64,000 bases of DNA, from the NCBI GenBank assembly GCA_022570795.1, contig JAKUDP010000002.1, positions 2,790,001-2,854,000 on the forward strand. Direction: 5' to 3'. Each line of letters begins with the position of its first letter. Position 1 is the first letter of the stretch. Origin of the DNA: Sphaerulina vaccinii. Its lineage: Eukaryota > Ascomycota > Dothideomycetes > Mycosphaerellales > Mycosphaerellaceae. Below are positions 10,482 through 20,209 of this stretch, one piece after another. The position numbers were made by a program, and so were the translations under genes. Below the pieces are notes generated by a model. It worked only from the letters and a program-made list of their open reading frames with translations. It searched no databases and was not told the origin of the DNA.

Positions 10482-11396
10482 CTAAGCGTCGCTTTCGAGC
10501 TTCGTTTCGCGCTTGACATATTGGTCGACTCCTGTTTGAGACCGCATATAGTACACTCCCGATCCTACTATCAGGAAATGTCCGGCTAATTTCCCCCTGT
10601 TGATGTTTTCGAACATCTGGAGGACTTCTGCTTCCTGGAAGGGCATAAATTGATGCCGATATGCGTCGTCCTCCTCCAAGCGCGCATTCAACCTTTCGAG
10701 AATGGAACTTAGCTCTTCGTACCCCGAAACGACCAACGTCTCCTTTAACGTATCAGAGAGTAGACCGCCCAAAGCATTGGTGCGGCGGTCTTTGACATAT
10801 CGGTCTACTCCTGTTTGAGTCTGCATATCGTACACTCCCGGTCCTTTTACCAGGAATCGTGCGGCACGATTTTCACTTTTCTCGAAGGCTTCGGCGTCTT
10901 CGAACAACTGGCGGACGTCTGCTTCCTCGAAGGGCATAAATTTGTGCGGATATTCCTCCTCCAAGCACTTGTTCATCTTTTCGATAAACGAGCTTAGCTC
11001 TTCATAGCCCGTCGTGAAGAACCTCTCTCGATACCCAGAGAATAGTAGTTCCTCGAAAGCATCGATGCGGCTTTCTTCATAATCAAACCACGGAATGTCG
11101 TACTCTGTCTCCTCCGCCGGCTTCTCGTAAAGCTCTTCTCGACAACATGGGCAAGTGTTCGATTGCTCGAACCAAGTCCTTGCACATGCGTAGCAGAAGG
11201 TGTGCTTGCAGAGGGTCTCGCTCAGCTCCTGGCCATCCATGGGACAATAGCAGATGGCACAGTCTTCTAGTTCTTCGCCGGAGACGGGATTACGCTTTTC
11301 CGACGAAAGTGTTGTCAGAAATTCGGCTTGCGTGGGTAGATCTCCATCTTCTTGCACTGGTCTGTCTTCTTGCGTCGGCGGCATAGCTGATGGCAT
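10482..11396 (-). CDS. RING-finger protein with a duplicated C-terminal module
   Basis: A single exon of 304 codons; I take the ATG at 11396 (MPSAMPPTQED), since the extension to 11588 reads like leader sequence. Residues 45-95 hold a C3HC4 RING: CAIC, then LCKHTFCYACARTW, then CPCC, typical of E3 ubiquitin ligases. The C-terminal two thirds contain one module twice: YEELSSFIEKMNKCLEEEY then KFMPFEEADV then TQTGVDRYVK, and again YEELSSILERLNARLEEDD then QFMPFQEAEV then SQTGVDQYVK. I do not recognise this module in named families. The protein probably ubiquitinates a partner bound by the repeats; that role is inferred. Confidence 0.8.
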   Translation of the reverse strand: MPSAMPPTQEDRPVQEDGDLPTQAEFLTTLSSEKRNPVSGEELEDCAICYCPMDGQELSETLCKHTFCYACARTWFEQSNTCPCCREELYEKPAEETEYDIPWFDYEESRIDAFEELLFSGYRERFFTTGYEELSSFIEKMNKCLEEEYPHKFMPFEEADVRQLFEDAEAFEKSENRAARFLVKGPGVYDMQTQTGVDRYVKDRRTNALGGLLSDTLKETLVVSGYEELSSILERLNARLEEDDAYRHQFMPFQEAEVLQMFENINRGKLAGHFLIVGSGVYYMRSQTGVDQYVKRETKLESDA

Positions 11397-11746
11397 GGTT
11401 GTTGACTTGTCGCGGAGATCTTGAGTTGTGTTGTTGTAAGCAGACTTGTAAAGTGGATGCTGTGTGGAACTTGTAAAGTGGATGTTGTGTGGAGCAGAGG
11501 AGGAGTCTGCGAGAGGAAGATATAAGGTACGTGGGGAAATTTTACGTGGCACCTGTATAAAAGTGAGGAAAGTAGGTTGGCTTGGCACAAGCTAATAAGA
11601 AGCTAGGAGAGAACCTACCTATGGAGCAGCACGACGGGAACCCATGGGATGTCCTGCAATACACCTGGCATCGCGAAATTGTTGAGGTCTTTCTTCTACT
11701 TGAATTTTCACAGCACCTGACACTGGTTGTGTCCACACTTGGCGCA

Positions 11747-11754
11747 TATAAAAA
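11747..11754 (+). promoter_or_regulatory. TATA-like box upstream of the metalloprotease gene
   Basis: TATAAAAA lies 172 bp before the metalloprotease ATG on the same strand, in otherwise mixed sequence. Its position fits a core promoter for a long leader, but no transcript start can be seen. Confidence 0.35.
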
Positions 11755-11925
11755 GCCGCTGTGATCCCCTGAAAATCGATCTCTTCTTCATCAACACATC
11801 AGTCTTTCAAAAGGTCGTATTTTGATCATCACGCATTCTCCGAAACCAGCAACGACTGAGCACCTTGCAAGAAGTCTGTGCTAAGGTCACACATCCACAC
11901 ACACATCGGAGATACTTGCGACAGT

Positions 11926-13484
11926 ATGCGTCTTGCGTCTGCCCTCATGGCTGCTGCTGCTGCAGCGACTGTTGCCACGGCACACTCCTCAAACTACAAC
12001 AGATGTGGATCCGACTCACCAGAGCCTGCAATTGTTCAAGCAGTGATCTCATTTCAATCAACCGACTAAAGTGGTTGAATTGAATTGAGCATTAACTACC
12101 AATTCATCCGCAGGTATAATTGGTTGCAACTCCTTCAATCTATGCGAGGATTAATTAATATTAACACCGGTTGGATCTTAGCACCTCCGAGGATCGACAT
12201 ATCGACGAGAACGACGTCGTATATCGATATAGCAAGCTGTAAACGGGCCTTTGTTGTTTTAGGTACCGAGATAAAGCAATATATCGAGTAGTAACAGGCC
12301 CGGAACGCCTAAGGCGATATAGATTTTGCCTGTTTTATATAGTATAAGGCTGACTTAGCATTAACTAATTTAATTAATAAATTGAAGAAAACCGCTCCGG
12401 GTTGCAATCGTCCCTTCTAACTAATTAATAATCATACTGTGGAGGTTGGATTGAATTGATTGCGATCACTGTGTTCAAGGGATTGACGCTGCTGCTATGA
12501 GAAATGCGGCAAAGCAGGACATGATGAGGCCGGCAAATCGCAAAATTACGACTTATGTGCACGTTGTCACAACCGAGGAGAAGCAAGGGAACTACACGCT
12601 AGGCATGGTTGACCGTCAAATCGCCCTAAGTCATACGGACCTGTCCACTCAAGTCGTAGTGTAACGACTGACATTTCGATACAGGTCATGAACGAAGCAT
12701 ATGCACCTATGGGCTTCACCTTCGAGGTTGGCAAAATCGATTTCACCGCCAACGACGATTTGGCTGTTGTTTCACCTCGGACCGACGAGGAGTTCGCCAT
12801 GAAATCCATGCTTAAGAAAGGCACATATGGAGAACTGGACCTGTACTTTCTGTCAGATCTTGCTGGTGGCTTGAGCGCACTGTTGGGCCAGTAAGTTTTT
12901 CACATCGGATCACCGCCACTGCTTCATTTTGCTGGCGTACTTCTGAGAATCTGCAATGTCGCCGCATTCCATAAGAGTGGCACGGCATCATCACCATACT
13001 CGACTCCAGAGAGAATTATTCTAATTTCGACCTGCTGCAGATGCTACTTCCCACTCGCTAAGCCTAATGACAAAGATCGTATCGTGGACGGCTGTTTGAT
13101 TTACGCCGAGACCATGCCAGGTGGCTCTCAAGACGATGCCAACCTTGGAATTGTAGCAGTTCACGAGATAGGTTCGTCCTCCCCACACCACAATACATAA
13201 TGCAACACTTCTAAGCTAATGATTACCCAGGCCATTACTTGGGTCTGTGGCACGTCTTCCAAGGAGGCTGTTCTGGTTTTGGAGGTGACCATGTTGATGA
13301 TACCCCCCGCCAGGAAGGCCCGACCTTCGGATGTCCAATCGGAAAGAACACCTGTCCAGGAGCTAGTGTTGACTCCGTTCACAATCTCATGGATTACTCC
13401 GATGATATATGCAAGGATAGGTTCTCACCAGGGCAGGTGGTTAGGGCCAGGGCGGTGTATGATGAGATGAGAGCCGGCAAGTAG
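11926..13484 (+). pseudogene. Secreted M43-type (MEP1-like) metalloprotease gene split by a transposon
   Basis: The frame opens with a signal peptide (MRLASALMAAAAAATVATA). It is interrupted at 12041 by a 431-bp element with an 8-bp target duplication. Leaving out the element and one duplicate, the frame continues as IVQGIDAAAMRNAAK with no shift. Exons then read 12480-12625, 12685-12890, 13041-13171 and 13231-13484, which together would give 283 residues. The zinc motif HEIGHYLGLWH (HExxHxxGxxH) spans the last intron, and a Met-turn-like NLMDYSDD follows. A second lesion is the donor at 12626, which reads CTAAGT instead of GTAAGT. Intact relatives are secreted pappalysin-like proteases. This copy should not make full-length enzyme. 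Confidence 0.85.
12041..12471. mobile_element. Non-autonomous hAT-type MITE inside the metalloprotease gene
   Basis: This 431-bp insert is bounded by a perfect 8-bp target duplication TGTTCAAG (12033-12040 and 12472-12479). Its termini begin CAGTGATC on both sides, then continue as an imperfect inverted repeat (CATTTCAATCAACC against CAATCAATTCAATCCAACC). CAGTG fits the hAT terminal consensus YARNG. The interior is AT-rich with many TpA steps and no open frame of note, so it needs a transposase from elsewhere. It differs in sequence from the element at 2.8 kb. Confidence 0.9.
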
Positions 13485-14052
13485 CTCACATAGAGAAGTC
13501 CTCGCAAGGTGAAGCTTGGGGGGAAGATGGGTTGGCAGATGTGGCGAACAGAAGCGCACAATTTCGGAGGGATTTGGCCCATTGCTGCAGCATACTGTCT
13601 TGGAGCTAGGCCACGTAGCTTGATCACTATGAAGCTAGTGTGTCCTCTTGGGTCAATCGAAAAAATGTAATCTCTCACGCAGTGCGCCACGTCGTCGAGC
13701 CGATTTGCTCCACTGTTGTTCGGGCCTATCTCAGTTTCATCGTGAGCGTGGTCCTAGAGGACTCGACGAAGTATCATGTGCTCGCGCAGCACTCTCATCA
13801 CACGGTGAGGTGCACTAGGAGCATTGCCGTTGGCGCTGGTCAACTCAGCGCTACGCACCACGTGAGCTACCAGATGTAGCAACTGGTCTTTTTCGATGAC
13901 CTGTAGCTGCAGCCCTTTGAGTTGTACACTCTTCCGACGTCTTTCAGACGTTTGACCCATTTGCTGCTTTTCCTGTCGAAGAGTCTACACCAATTTCTTC
14001 TAATCGAGAGAGCTTTCCTTCTTAAGAGAGGCTGTATACTTCACTACCTGCT
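13485..14052. other. Short intergenic region between convergent genes
   Basis: Holds the 3' flanks of the metalloprotease and metallophosphoesterase genes. No feature seen. Confidence 0.4.
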
Positions 14053-14985
14053 TCATCTAGCTCTAGGAAGTTCAAGATCAACAATCCACGGCGCGTTAAC
14101 AGGTTGATTCTCGTGGTCCATGATTGCCGCATTGACCATCAAGGTCTCGCTGCCATATTGCAGTGGCTGCTTCCCAGTATTGCTAACATCAAGACGAGAA
14201 GGCTGCAAGCTCTCTCGACGCCGTATGCTCTTCTCATTGTCGTAGTCTGGCAACAAGCCACTCCATGTGACTCGCTCGGCGCCATACGCTTCATGAACAT
14301 GGCCAAAGCAATGTAGCCTTGGCTTTGCGCGTGCGATCGCGCGTTGCAAGCTTCGACAGCCAAGATAGCCACCGTTCTTGACCTGGTCAAGATGACCCAG
14401 TGGTGGTGTGTGAGTCATGACTATGTCGATTTCTGGATAGTCTGGTATTGGGTTAATAGCAATCGATTCGGCGTGCTTTGTTGCCTTCTCCGCAGGGTTG
14501 AAGCGATCTTGGTTCGACTCGTATCGATAAGCCATATGTGGGAATGTCCCGTCACCGGATGCCGGATAGTATGGCGAAGCGTATAGAGTGAACTTCGCGC
14601 CAGATCGTAATTGAAAGCTGTGCACGCCCTCGTGCAAGGACTCGACACCAGCTTGTATAGCTTTACGTCCTTTCATGAGCTTCATAGCTTCTGCTGCGGC
14701 GCTACTGCTATAATCGTATCCTTCAATCTCTGGTCCGCGGGCTTGCCAGTACTCTGCATCAAGCGTGACATCGTGGTTGCCAGCAATCACAAGTTTCAAC
14801 TCTGCATTAATATTGCCGAGCAGGGACAAGGTGCTTCCATACTCTAACCGTCGTCCTCGGCTAGTAAGATCTCCACAGTGAAGGAGTATGTCCACCTTTG
14901 GAAGTTCAGCTTGCCTTGGTAGGAAGGAAATGCCATGTGTGTCAGAGATGACCATAACTCTGACAGAGGTCGTTGCTGATTCCAT
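14053..14985 (-). CDS. Calcineurin-like metallophosphoesterase, MPPED type
   Basis: A single exon of 310 codons from the ATG at 14985. All core motifs of the two-metal phosphoesterase site are present in order: VMVISDTHG (D-x-H), LLHCGDLT (GD), VIAGNHDVTLD (GNHD), VMTHTPPLGH (H) and CFGHVHEAYGAE (GHxH). The spacing and the GNHDVTLD signature match the MPPED1/2 (239AB) family, small cytosolic phosphodiesterases. A family-typical insert lies between GNHD and MTHTPP. The physiological substrate is not known for fungal members as far as I can say. Confidence 0.88.
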   Translation of the reverse strand: MESATTSVRVMVISDTHGISFLPRQAELPKVDILLHCGDLTSRGRRLEYGSTLSLLGNINAELKLVIAGNHDVTLDAEYWQARGPEIEGYDYSSSAAAEAMKLMKGRKAIQAGVESLHEGVHSFQLRSGAKFTLYASPYYPASGDGTFPHMAYRYESNQDRFNPAEKATKHAESIAINPIPDYPEIDIVMTHTPPLGHLDQVKNGGYLGCRSLQRAIARAKPRLHCFGHVHEAYGAERVTWSGLLPDYDNEKSIRRRESLQPSRLDVSNTGKQPLQYGSETLMVNAAIMDHENQPVNAPWIVDLELPRAR

Positions 14986-15289
14986 ACTGGCGCGGTGGCA
15001 GTCGCCAAGGTAAATTTTGTGGCTTGGAGATGTTTGTGCTCGCAGTGTTGATGGCCACGTTTCGAGATTCTGTTGATGTTAATGTTGTTGTCAGAGTGTG
15101 AGTTAAATTCAAACTTTCACTTTGTGCAACTTTGATTGACGCCAAGAATTCCAACCACTGTTGCTTGATGCGAAAGTATATATTTCTGATAACCTTATTC
15201 TCTGCTCGATCTACACTTGCGTCGAGACGTCTCACTGCCAGCACACTTCAGTCCAGTGCCTAACAAACATCGCGACGAGTGCTTCGTCA

Positions 15290-15718
15290 ATAATGGTACC
15301 CTCCCGTTGCGTATGGAAGTGTGGCTGCCTTTTGACAGAACTTGATGCGTACTTGTGCCGGAAGAACTCGAGCAGCTTGACAGCTGGCTCAGATGCACCT
15401 AGGATGAGTACACGGTCAGCACGTATCTCTGGGAATGCAGGTCGTATCTCCGTGGTTTCCAGGAGAGTCTGGACGAGCCCGCAATCTATGACTATCCCAA
15501 CTACATGTGAGTCGTACTTCTTCGCTTCATCTCCGATACGCAGCTGACCAGTATTAGAGCACCATACTCGAAGGCCGAGGAGGTGTGGGGTGTCGAGAAC
15601 TTCAAGAGGCTGGTGCAGATCAAGGAGAAGTACGATCCTCTTTGCTTGCTCAACAGAGGTCGTGTGCTTGCATCTCGAGCTTGTGTGAGCAAAGGTCTGG
15701 CCACGACATATCTTGCAT
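15290..15718 (+). pseudogene. C-terminal remnant of a berberine-bridge-type FAD oxidase
   Basis: After an intron with a GTGAGT donor at about 15508 and a TATTAG acceptor, the frame reads APYSKAEEVWGVENFKRLV, KEKYDPLCLLNRGRV and SRACVSKG to a stop at 15718. This is the usual C-terminal tail of fungal berberine-bridge-type (6-hydroxy-D-nicotine oxidase-like) enzymes. The upstream exon (CFVNNGTLPLRMEVWLP to EPAIYDYPNY) has at least two in-frame stops, and the FAD-binding domain is absent. Upstream assignment is weaker than the tail. Confidence 0.5.
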
Positions 15719-17467
15719 AGACCAGTCTCCGGTTAAGGGGTGCGTGTGCGTTCTGTTCGATACAGTATTGATCCTCTGCCGGTATAAAATCGCCATGAGC
15801 GCTGCATCCAGTCCGCAGGAATATTGAGTATCCATGTTGACCGGCGTCTTCAACATGCCTGGTCGCTCTTCAGACGTCCTGTCACTTAAAATTCGCCGCC
15901 GTGATCTTTTCGATGATGGTAATGTTGATGTTGTGCGTTGTTCAAATACAGTGCTGACGATAGAAACGAGATCGCGGAAGACGGGAGTGCTTGGCATGAA
16001 GCTGAAAGCCGACTGTCTCGTGCGAGGACTCATGGACCATCTTGCCCACTCGCAACAGCACTGTTCGCAGATGACCAGAACAAATGAGAGACACTTCTGG
16101 GCATCATCCAGTGCGTGAGGCAGCGTAGAGCAGCCTATGGGAGTGCTAGCTTGGCTGGGTTGAGCATAAGTTGGCCAAAATCGACAAAAAGATCGTACTA
16201 CGTATATTGAGTACTCAATGGCTTGGGCAGAGATGGTCGGAGCAGTTCTTGGGACAGCAAAGACAACAAAGATCGGTGTGGAAGCATTGTGGTGCTTGGC
16301 ATGAGCTGAAGTTAGCCAAAAATGAAATTTCGGCCTCGATCGATGCCACAACATCCAAGACATCGGCGACGACAGCAAAGATTGAGAAAACTGTAGGTTG
16401 AACACAGCAACGGCAAAAAGAAATCTATGTTGTTTGCACCAGCCTAGAATATTATTAGTAATTGAACGAAGATCGAAATGACTGTTGATGCTCCGTACCG
16501 TGAATTGAACACGGGGCCCATCGAGGTTAGCGAAATCGCTGGCAACGATGGATTTTACCACTACTGCAAAGACTGTTAGCAGGTGATCAAGCGATTGGAG
16601 TTGGAGAGTCAACTTACAACCACTGGTGCGATTACGTAACTGGTGAAAAGCGCGTTGTTGAAAGCGGATATGGAGCTCAACAGTTTGTCCATACAGGCCG
16701 TGCACTTTGGACGTCGATGTTTCAGGTCCGCTGTTCAGCTCTGTCGAGATCTGAGCTGAACTGAGCTTTCCTAGGCTGGTCCATGCTGCCGTCTGCCTTC
16801 AACGATACGTCGGAATCATAGACAGCTTTTGTTCCGCATGTGAGTAGTCCATCGCAGTCGTGTCGAGCGAAGTGTATTCGATGAGAATCCGACCTGTGAG
16901 ATGGCAAGTCCAGCAACATTTCAGGCCACGAGCACTCAATCATGCTACCGCAGGAGGATGACAGTCATACATCAAGCTCGAAGAGTCTGATGCTGCGTCC
17001 TTCGATCTGCAGATGTGTAGCCTCGCCACATTCATATTCGATACAAGTCAAACATCGAGCCAATATTCGTGATCAGTGCCATACTACTACTGTGACTGGT
17101 TCTTGTCCTCAAAGATCTGTAGGCTGGAATAGCTGTTTGTTCTTGTAGGTCGCCGTCATGGTTCAGGCTGGTGGGGACCTGAAGTCAATATCAGCGCGCA
17201 GACAACTTCATTCACTTTCTGCAATCCACTTCCACCAACGAGCAGGATGCTACCTCTTACAAGAATGTCGTTGTACGTATATCGATCAATGAAGAGATAA
17301 TGTTGATGGAATCGAAGGCTGTCGAGCCGTTGCCGATGGAGATGATGATGTGGCCCGATGACGCATCCACCAACACGAAGTAAACACGGTACACCTCGTA
17401 CAACATTCTCTTCTCTTAACATCTCAACATCGAGCACTTCGTAGCCAAGGATACCTTAAGAACAACC
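15719..17467. other. Gene-poor stretch
   Basis: About 1.75 kb with no supported gene. A 351-codon minus-strand frame (15650-16705) is long, but its composition (many C, W, H, R, S) and lack of domains suggest chance. A sequence near 16490-16600 resembles a tRNA T-arm, but no full cloverleaf can be drawn. Confidence 0.4.
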
Positions 17468-17911
17468 ATGGACTTCATCAAACGCAAGCTATCAGTCAAG
17501 AAGCAGACTGCAGACTCCAAAGAAGTCCCTCCGCCCGACCAACGCGTCGAAAAGAACGACGATGATTCCGAGTACATCAGAAGTCAAGACGGTACATACA
17601 GCCGGAGCAGGTCAGCATCAAAAAGCAGCAAGCGACAACAGCCAGTAAGAGCACCTGGATCTTTTGTCAAGTACGGTGGGCCAGGTATCAACGCGCCTGG
17701 CAATGTCAAACATGATGCCAACGGAAATGCCTATGGCTTCAGTGCGAGCGATGTTCCGCCTGTGCCACAGAACGCTCATCTCCACGGAGATGCGGCAATC
17801 AGTGACTTTGAGAGATATCGACTTCAGACACTTTCGAAAGACCCTGTGCACGAAGGACCTGCTCCCGAGACTGAGGAGATGCTGGAGAGGAAGGGTGTGA
17901 GGTTTGAATGA
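17468..17911 (+). CDS. Small hydrophilic hypothetical protein
   Basis: A single exon of 147 codons from the ATG at 17468. It is Lys/Ser-rich at the N-terminus (MDFIKRKLSVKKQ) and then disordered-looking, with a conserved-looking tail SDFERYRLQTLSKDP and EEMLERKGVRFE. No signal peptide or membrane segment. Sequence character and clean codon structure suggest a real gene, but no function can be assigned. Confidence 0.6.
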   Translation: MDFIKRKLSVKKQTADSKEVPPPDQRVEKNDDDSEYIRSQDGTYSRSRSASKSSKRQQPVRAPGSFVKYGGPGINAPGNVKHDANGNAYGFSASDVPPVPQNAHLHGDAAISDFERYRLQTLSKDPVHEGPAPETEEMLERKGVRFE

Positions 17912-18169
17912 GACTCGAGCGCGTGTGTCGGGATTCATGGTCGAGAAGACGATGTGCTCGACTAGCTGAGCACCTGCGTGCTTTGAAACCGAAGGACGCC
18001 CCGAATCCAGACCACGAAAGTCCGCAATCATCGTCCACTCTCCATGCGGCATCTGTGCACGCTCCCGGAGCCAGGGCCTGCATACTGCTAACGGGACGTC
18101 CTCAGAATCATGGAACGTGAATGGCTTGACTGCGCGTCATCAATCGCCAATCCTGGACATCGACTTGGT

Positions 18170-18771
18170 CTATCGGTCTTTGCCATACTCCTCCTTCAGG
18201 TACTGGAACGCCACTCTTAGCTGTCAGACTTCTATAGTGGTGCCGCTCTCTCAACATACCTTCGCAGTCTCCGCCTTTCCAGGCCCATCGATCCCCTCCC
18301 AGGCGCCTTCCAGAATGGAATCCAGGTTCAAGCAAAGGAACTCCCGACTAGGCTTAGTCCTCGTGCTCGACACAGCATTGTCTTCTTGATCGGCTTTGAT
18401 CATATAGTCCAGATATGCTCGCGCTCTCGTAGCGGTCACTCGATACGGCGTCTCCAATCTGTTATCGCTTCCGGCTTGGAAGAGCGTTAGCCCGGCCTGA
18501 AACATGCTCTAGCTGTACGAACCTGATAGTCCTTGGACTGGCGCGCACGAAGATGCCGGGCTTTTTCACGCTCGGCACATTTAAAATCGTGTGCCATGTC
18601 CTCAAGGAACTTGTCCTCGAATGAACACGGCTTGCCATCCTTGCGAGCGGCTTCGAGTAACTGGTCTGCTAAAGGTGGCGGTCTCAGGCTGGGCGGCTTC
18701 TTTGCTGTGGTGGCCCGAGAACCGATGCCCTTGACAGCTCTGTCCGAGAATACTGTATACCATTTGGCCAT
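18170..18771 (-). CDS. Hypothetical protein, three exons, frame uncertain at the first junction
   Basis: The first exon starts at ATG 18771 (MAKWYTVFSDRAVKGIG) and reaches KDYQ near 18514. A GTTCGT donor with a CTAAC branch and a CCAAG acceptor would define a 48-bp intron, but the following open segment (SDNRLETPYRVTATRARAY to EGIDGPGKAETAK) is then out of frame by one missing base. A final GTATGT/TTCCAG intron leads to YLKEEYGKDR and a stop at 18170. The later exons look conserved in style, so either one base is lost or the splice sites differ. No known domain. Confidence 0.5.
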
Positions 18772-18946
18772 GTACGCGTCTACTTCTGTGCAATGATGTG
18801 AGGGAGTGCGAAATTAAATGTTCACAGTGAACCGGGATCATGAGGGGTGCCCTGGCAAGAAGTGGCTACCAGTGATGGAAGCACTCCTGTCGAAACACTA
18901 TAGTGGGGAGACGTCTGCCTGCACTGTGTAACATGAAGAGGCAGCA

Positions 18947-19318
18947 ATGACATTCCGCATACCATCTTTACTTAGCCAGCTCCCACCACCAACGTTTCGA
19001 CTCCTCCAATACTCCGTGGAGCTCGTTCTCAAGCACCGAAGGGATTCACTATCCTCTATTGGAAGACTGGGAGGCATCCGTGCTCAAGACCCAGCAGCAT
19101 TCACTACCAAACTCGACAACTTCTTCGCATTGCGAACAGTCAAGGCCGGTGACCTTCTGAAGCTCAATATGGCCATTGGCGCGGCTTTGAACACCACAAA
19201 GGCGATCCTGCGGGACTTTCAATGCTTAGACAACTTGGTGGTGCGAGAAAAGTTGCGAAGCAGTCCAGTGTCAGACTCGTGGTATGAACAGAGGTTCACA
19301 CAAGCACTGTACTCATGA
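18947..19318 (+). CDS. Possible small hypothetical protein
   Basis: An ATG-started frame of 123 codons with plausible amino-acid composition, for example LLKLNMAIGAALNTTKAIL. No domain, signal peptide or splice structure supports it further. It could be a chance frame. Confidence 0.3.
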   Translation: MTFRIPSLLSQLPPPTFRLLQYSVELVLKHRRDSLSSIGRLGGIRAQDPAAFTTKLDNFFALRTVKAGDLLKLNMAIGAALNTTKAILRDFQCLDNLVVREKLRSSPVSDSWYEQRFTQALYS

Positions 19319-20209
19319 CCACTCCAGAACTCCTCATCTGAACACTGACAGCTCACAGATACTCCCATTGTACGCCAAACACACAGCTCACAAATGTGCT
19401 GTCCTAAAGCACATGCACACATTACCGAGGTTTACTGTCTTCGCTACGAGACCTTCCGTAAAGCGATGGCAGTACACGTCTTGTGACGTCCAATTGCCAC
19501 GTTCCTATGCATGCATATGCACTGCACCTACCCTTGAGCTTAAAGCTTCAGCTTCATGCTACAAGCGAGCACGTTCACAAGTGATCTTCAACTGCTGAAG
19601 ATGTTCTCCAGAACTCATATATTTTGGAATGCAACGCAAGGTAAACTGTGTTTAGCCACTGATTCCAACTACGTCCGAACAACTACGAAACAGACAGCAC
19701 AAAGATGTCTGCAAACACCCAACGAATGTTCAATCAACTATCTCTGTCTAGGCTACCTTGTTGCTCTCCACTACGATCGATTAAAGGGCCCAGAGCTATC
19801 GCTGTAGCCAACACGCAGGACGGCAATGGCTCGATAGACAGGAACAGCACAAAGAGAATTGAGATCGAGCTCAAAAGTACAAGCCAGACGAGCTTCGCAA
19901 AGATCGAAGAGGGAAATGAAGCGTGGTGGAAGACGATGCCTTCTGATCAGAGAGAGGAGGTCAGACAGAGCTGAAGACTTGGAGACGTGTGGGCTTTTCC
20001 AATTCACCTTAGCTGTAGAGAGGTATATTGATCACATCCAAGGTGGTATGGAGTTGCCCGTGAGGACGTGAGCGAGTGGCGGGAATGCCTGTGAGTGCTG
20101 GAGACGAAACGAGGATAGAAGTACGTAGAAGTGCAAAGGATGTGCCTATCATCATTTCGTTAAGTCGTTCATCGTGACCACCCAATCGTTTCTACGTTCT
20201 AGTAAATGA
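19319..20209. other. Intergenic region
   Basis: Contains an ATG-started 89-codon frame at 19705-19974 that could be a small gene but shows no family features. Nothing else seen. Confidence 0.35.

Noticed and set aside
16490..16620. tRNA-like sequence on the minus strand (CCGTG TTCAATT CACGG arm with a B-box match)
   Set aside because: The A-box is poor, the acceptor stem does not pair, and the variable region would be too long; no cloverleaf can be drawn.
15650..16705. A 351-codon open frame on the minus strand
   Set aside because: No domain, unusual W/C/H/R-rich composition, no splice structure, and it overlaps the FAD-oxidase remnant. Long chance frames occur at this GC content.
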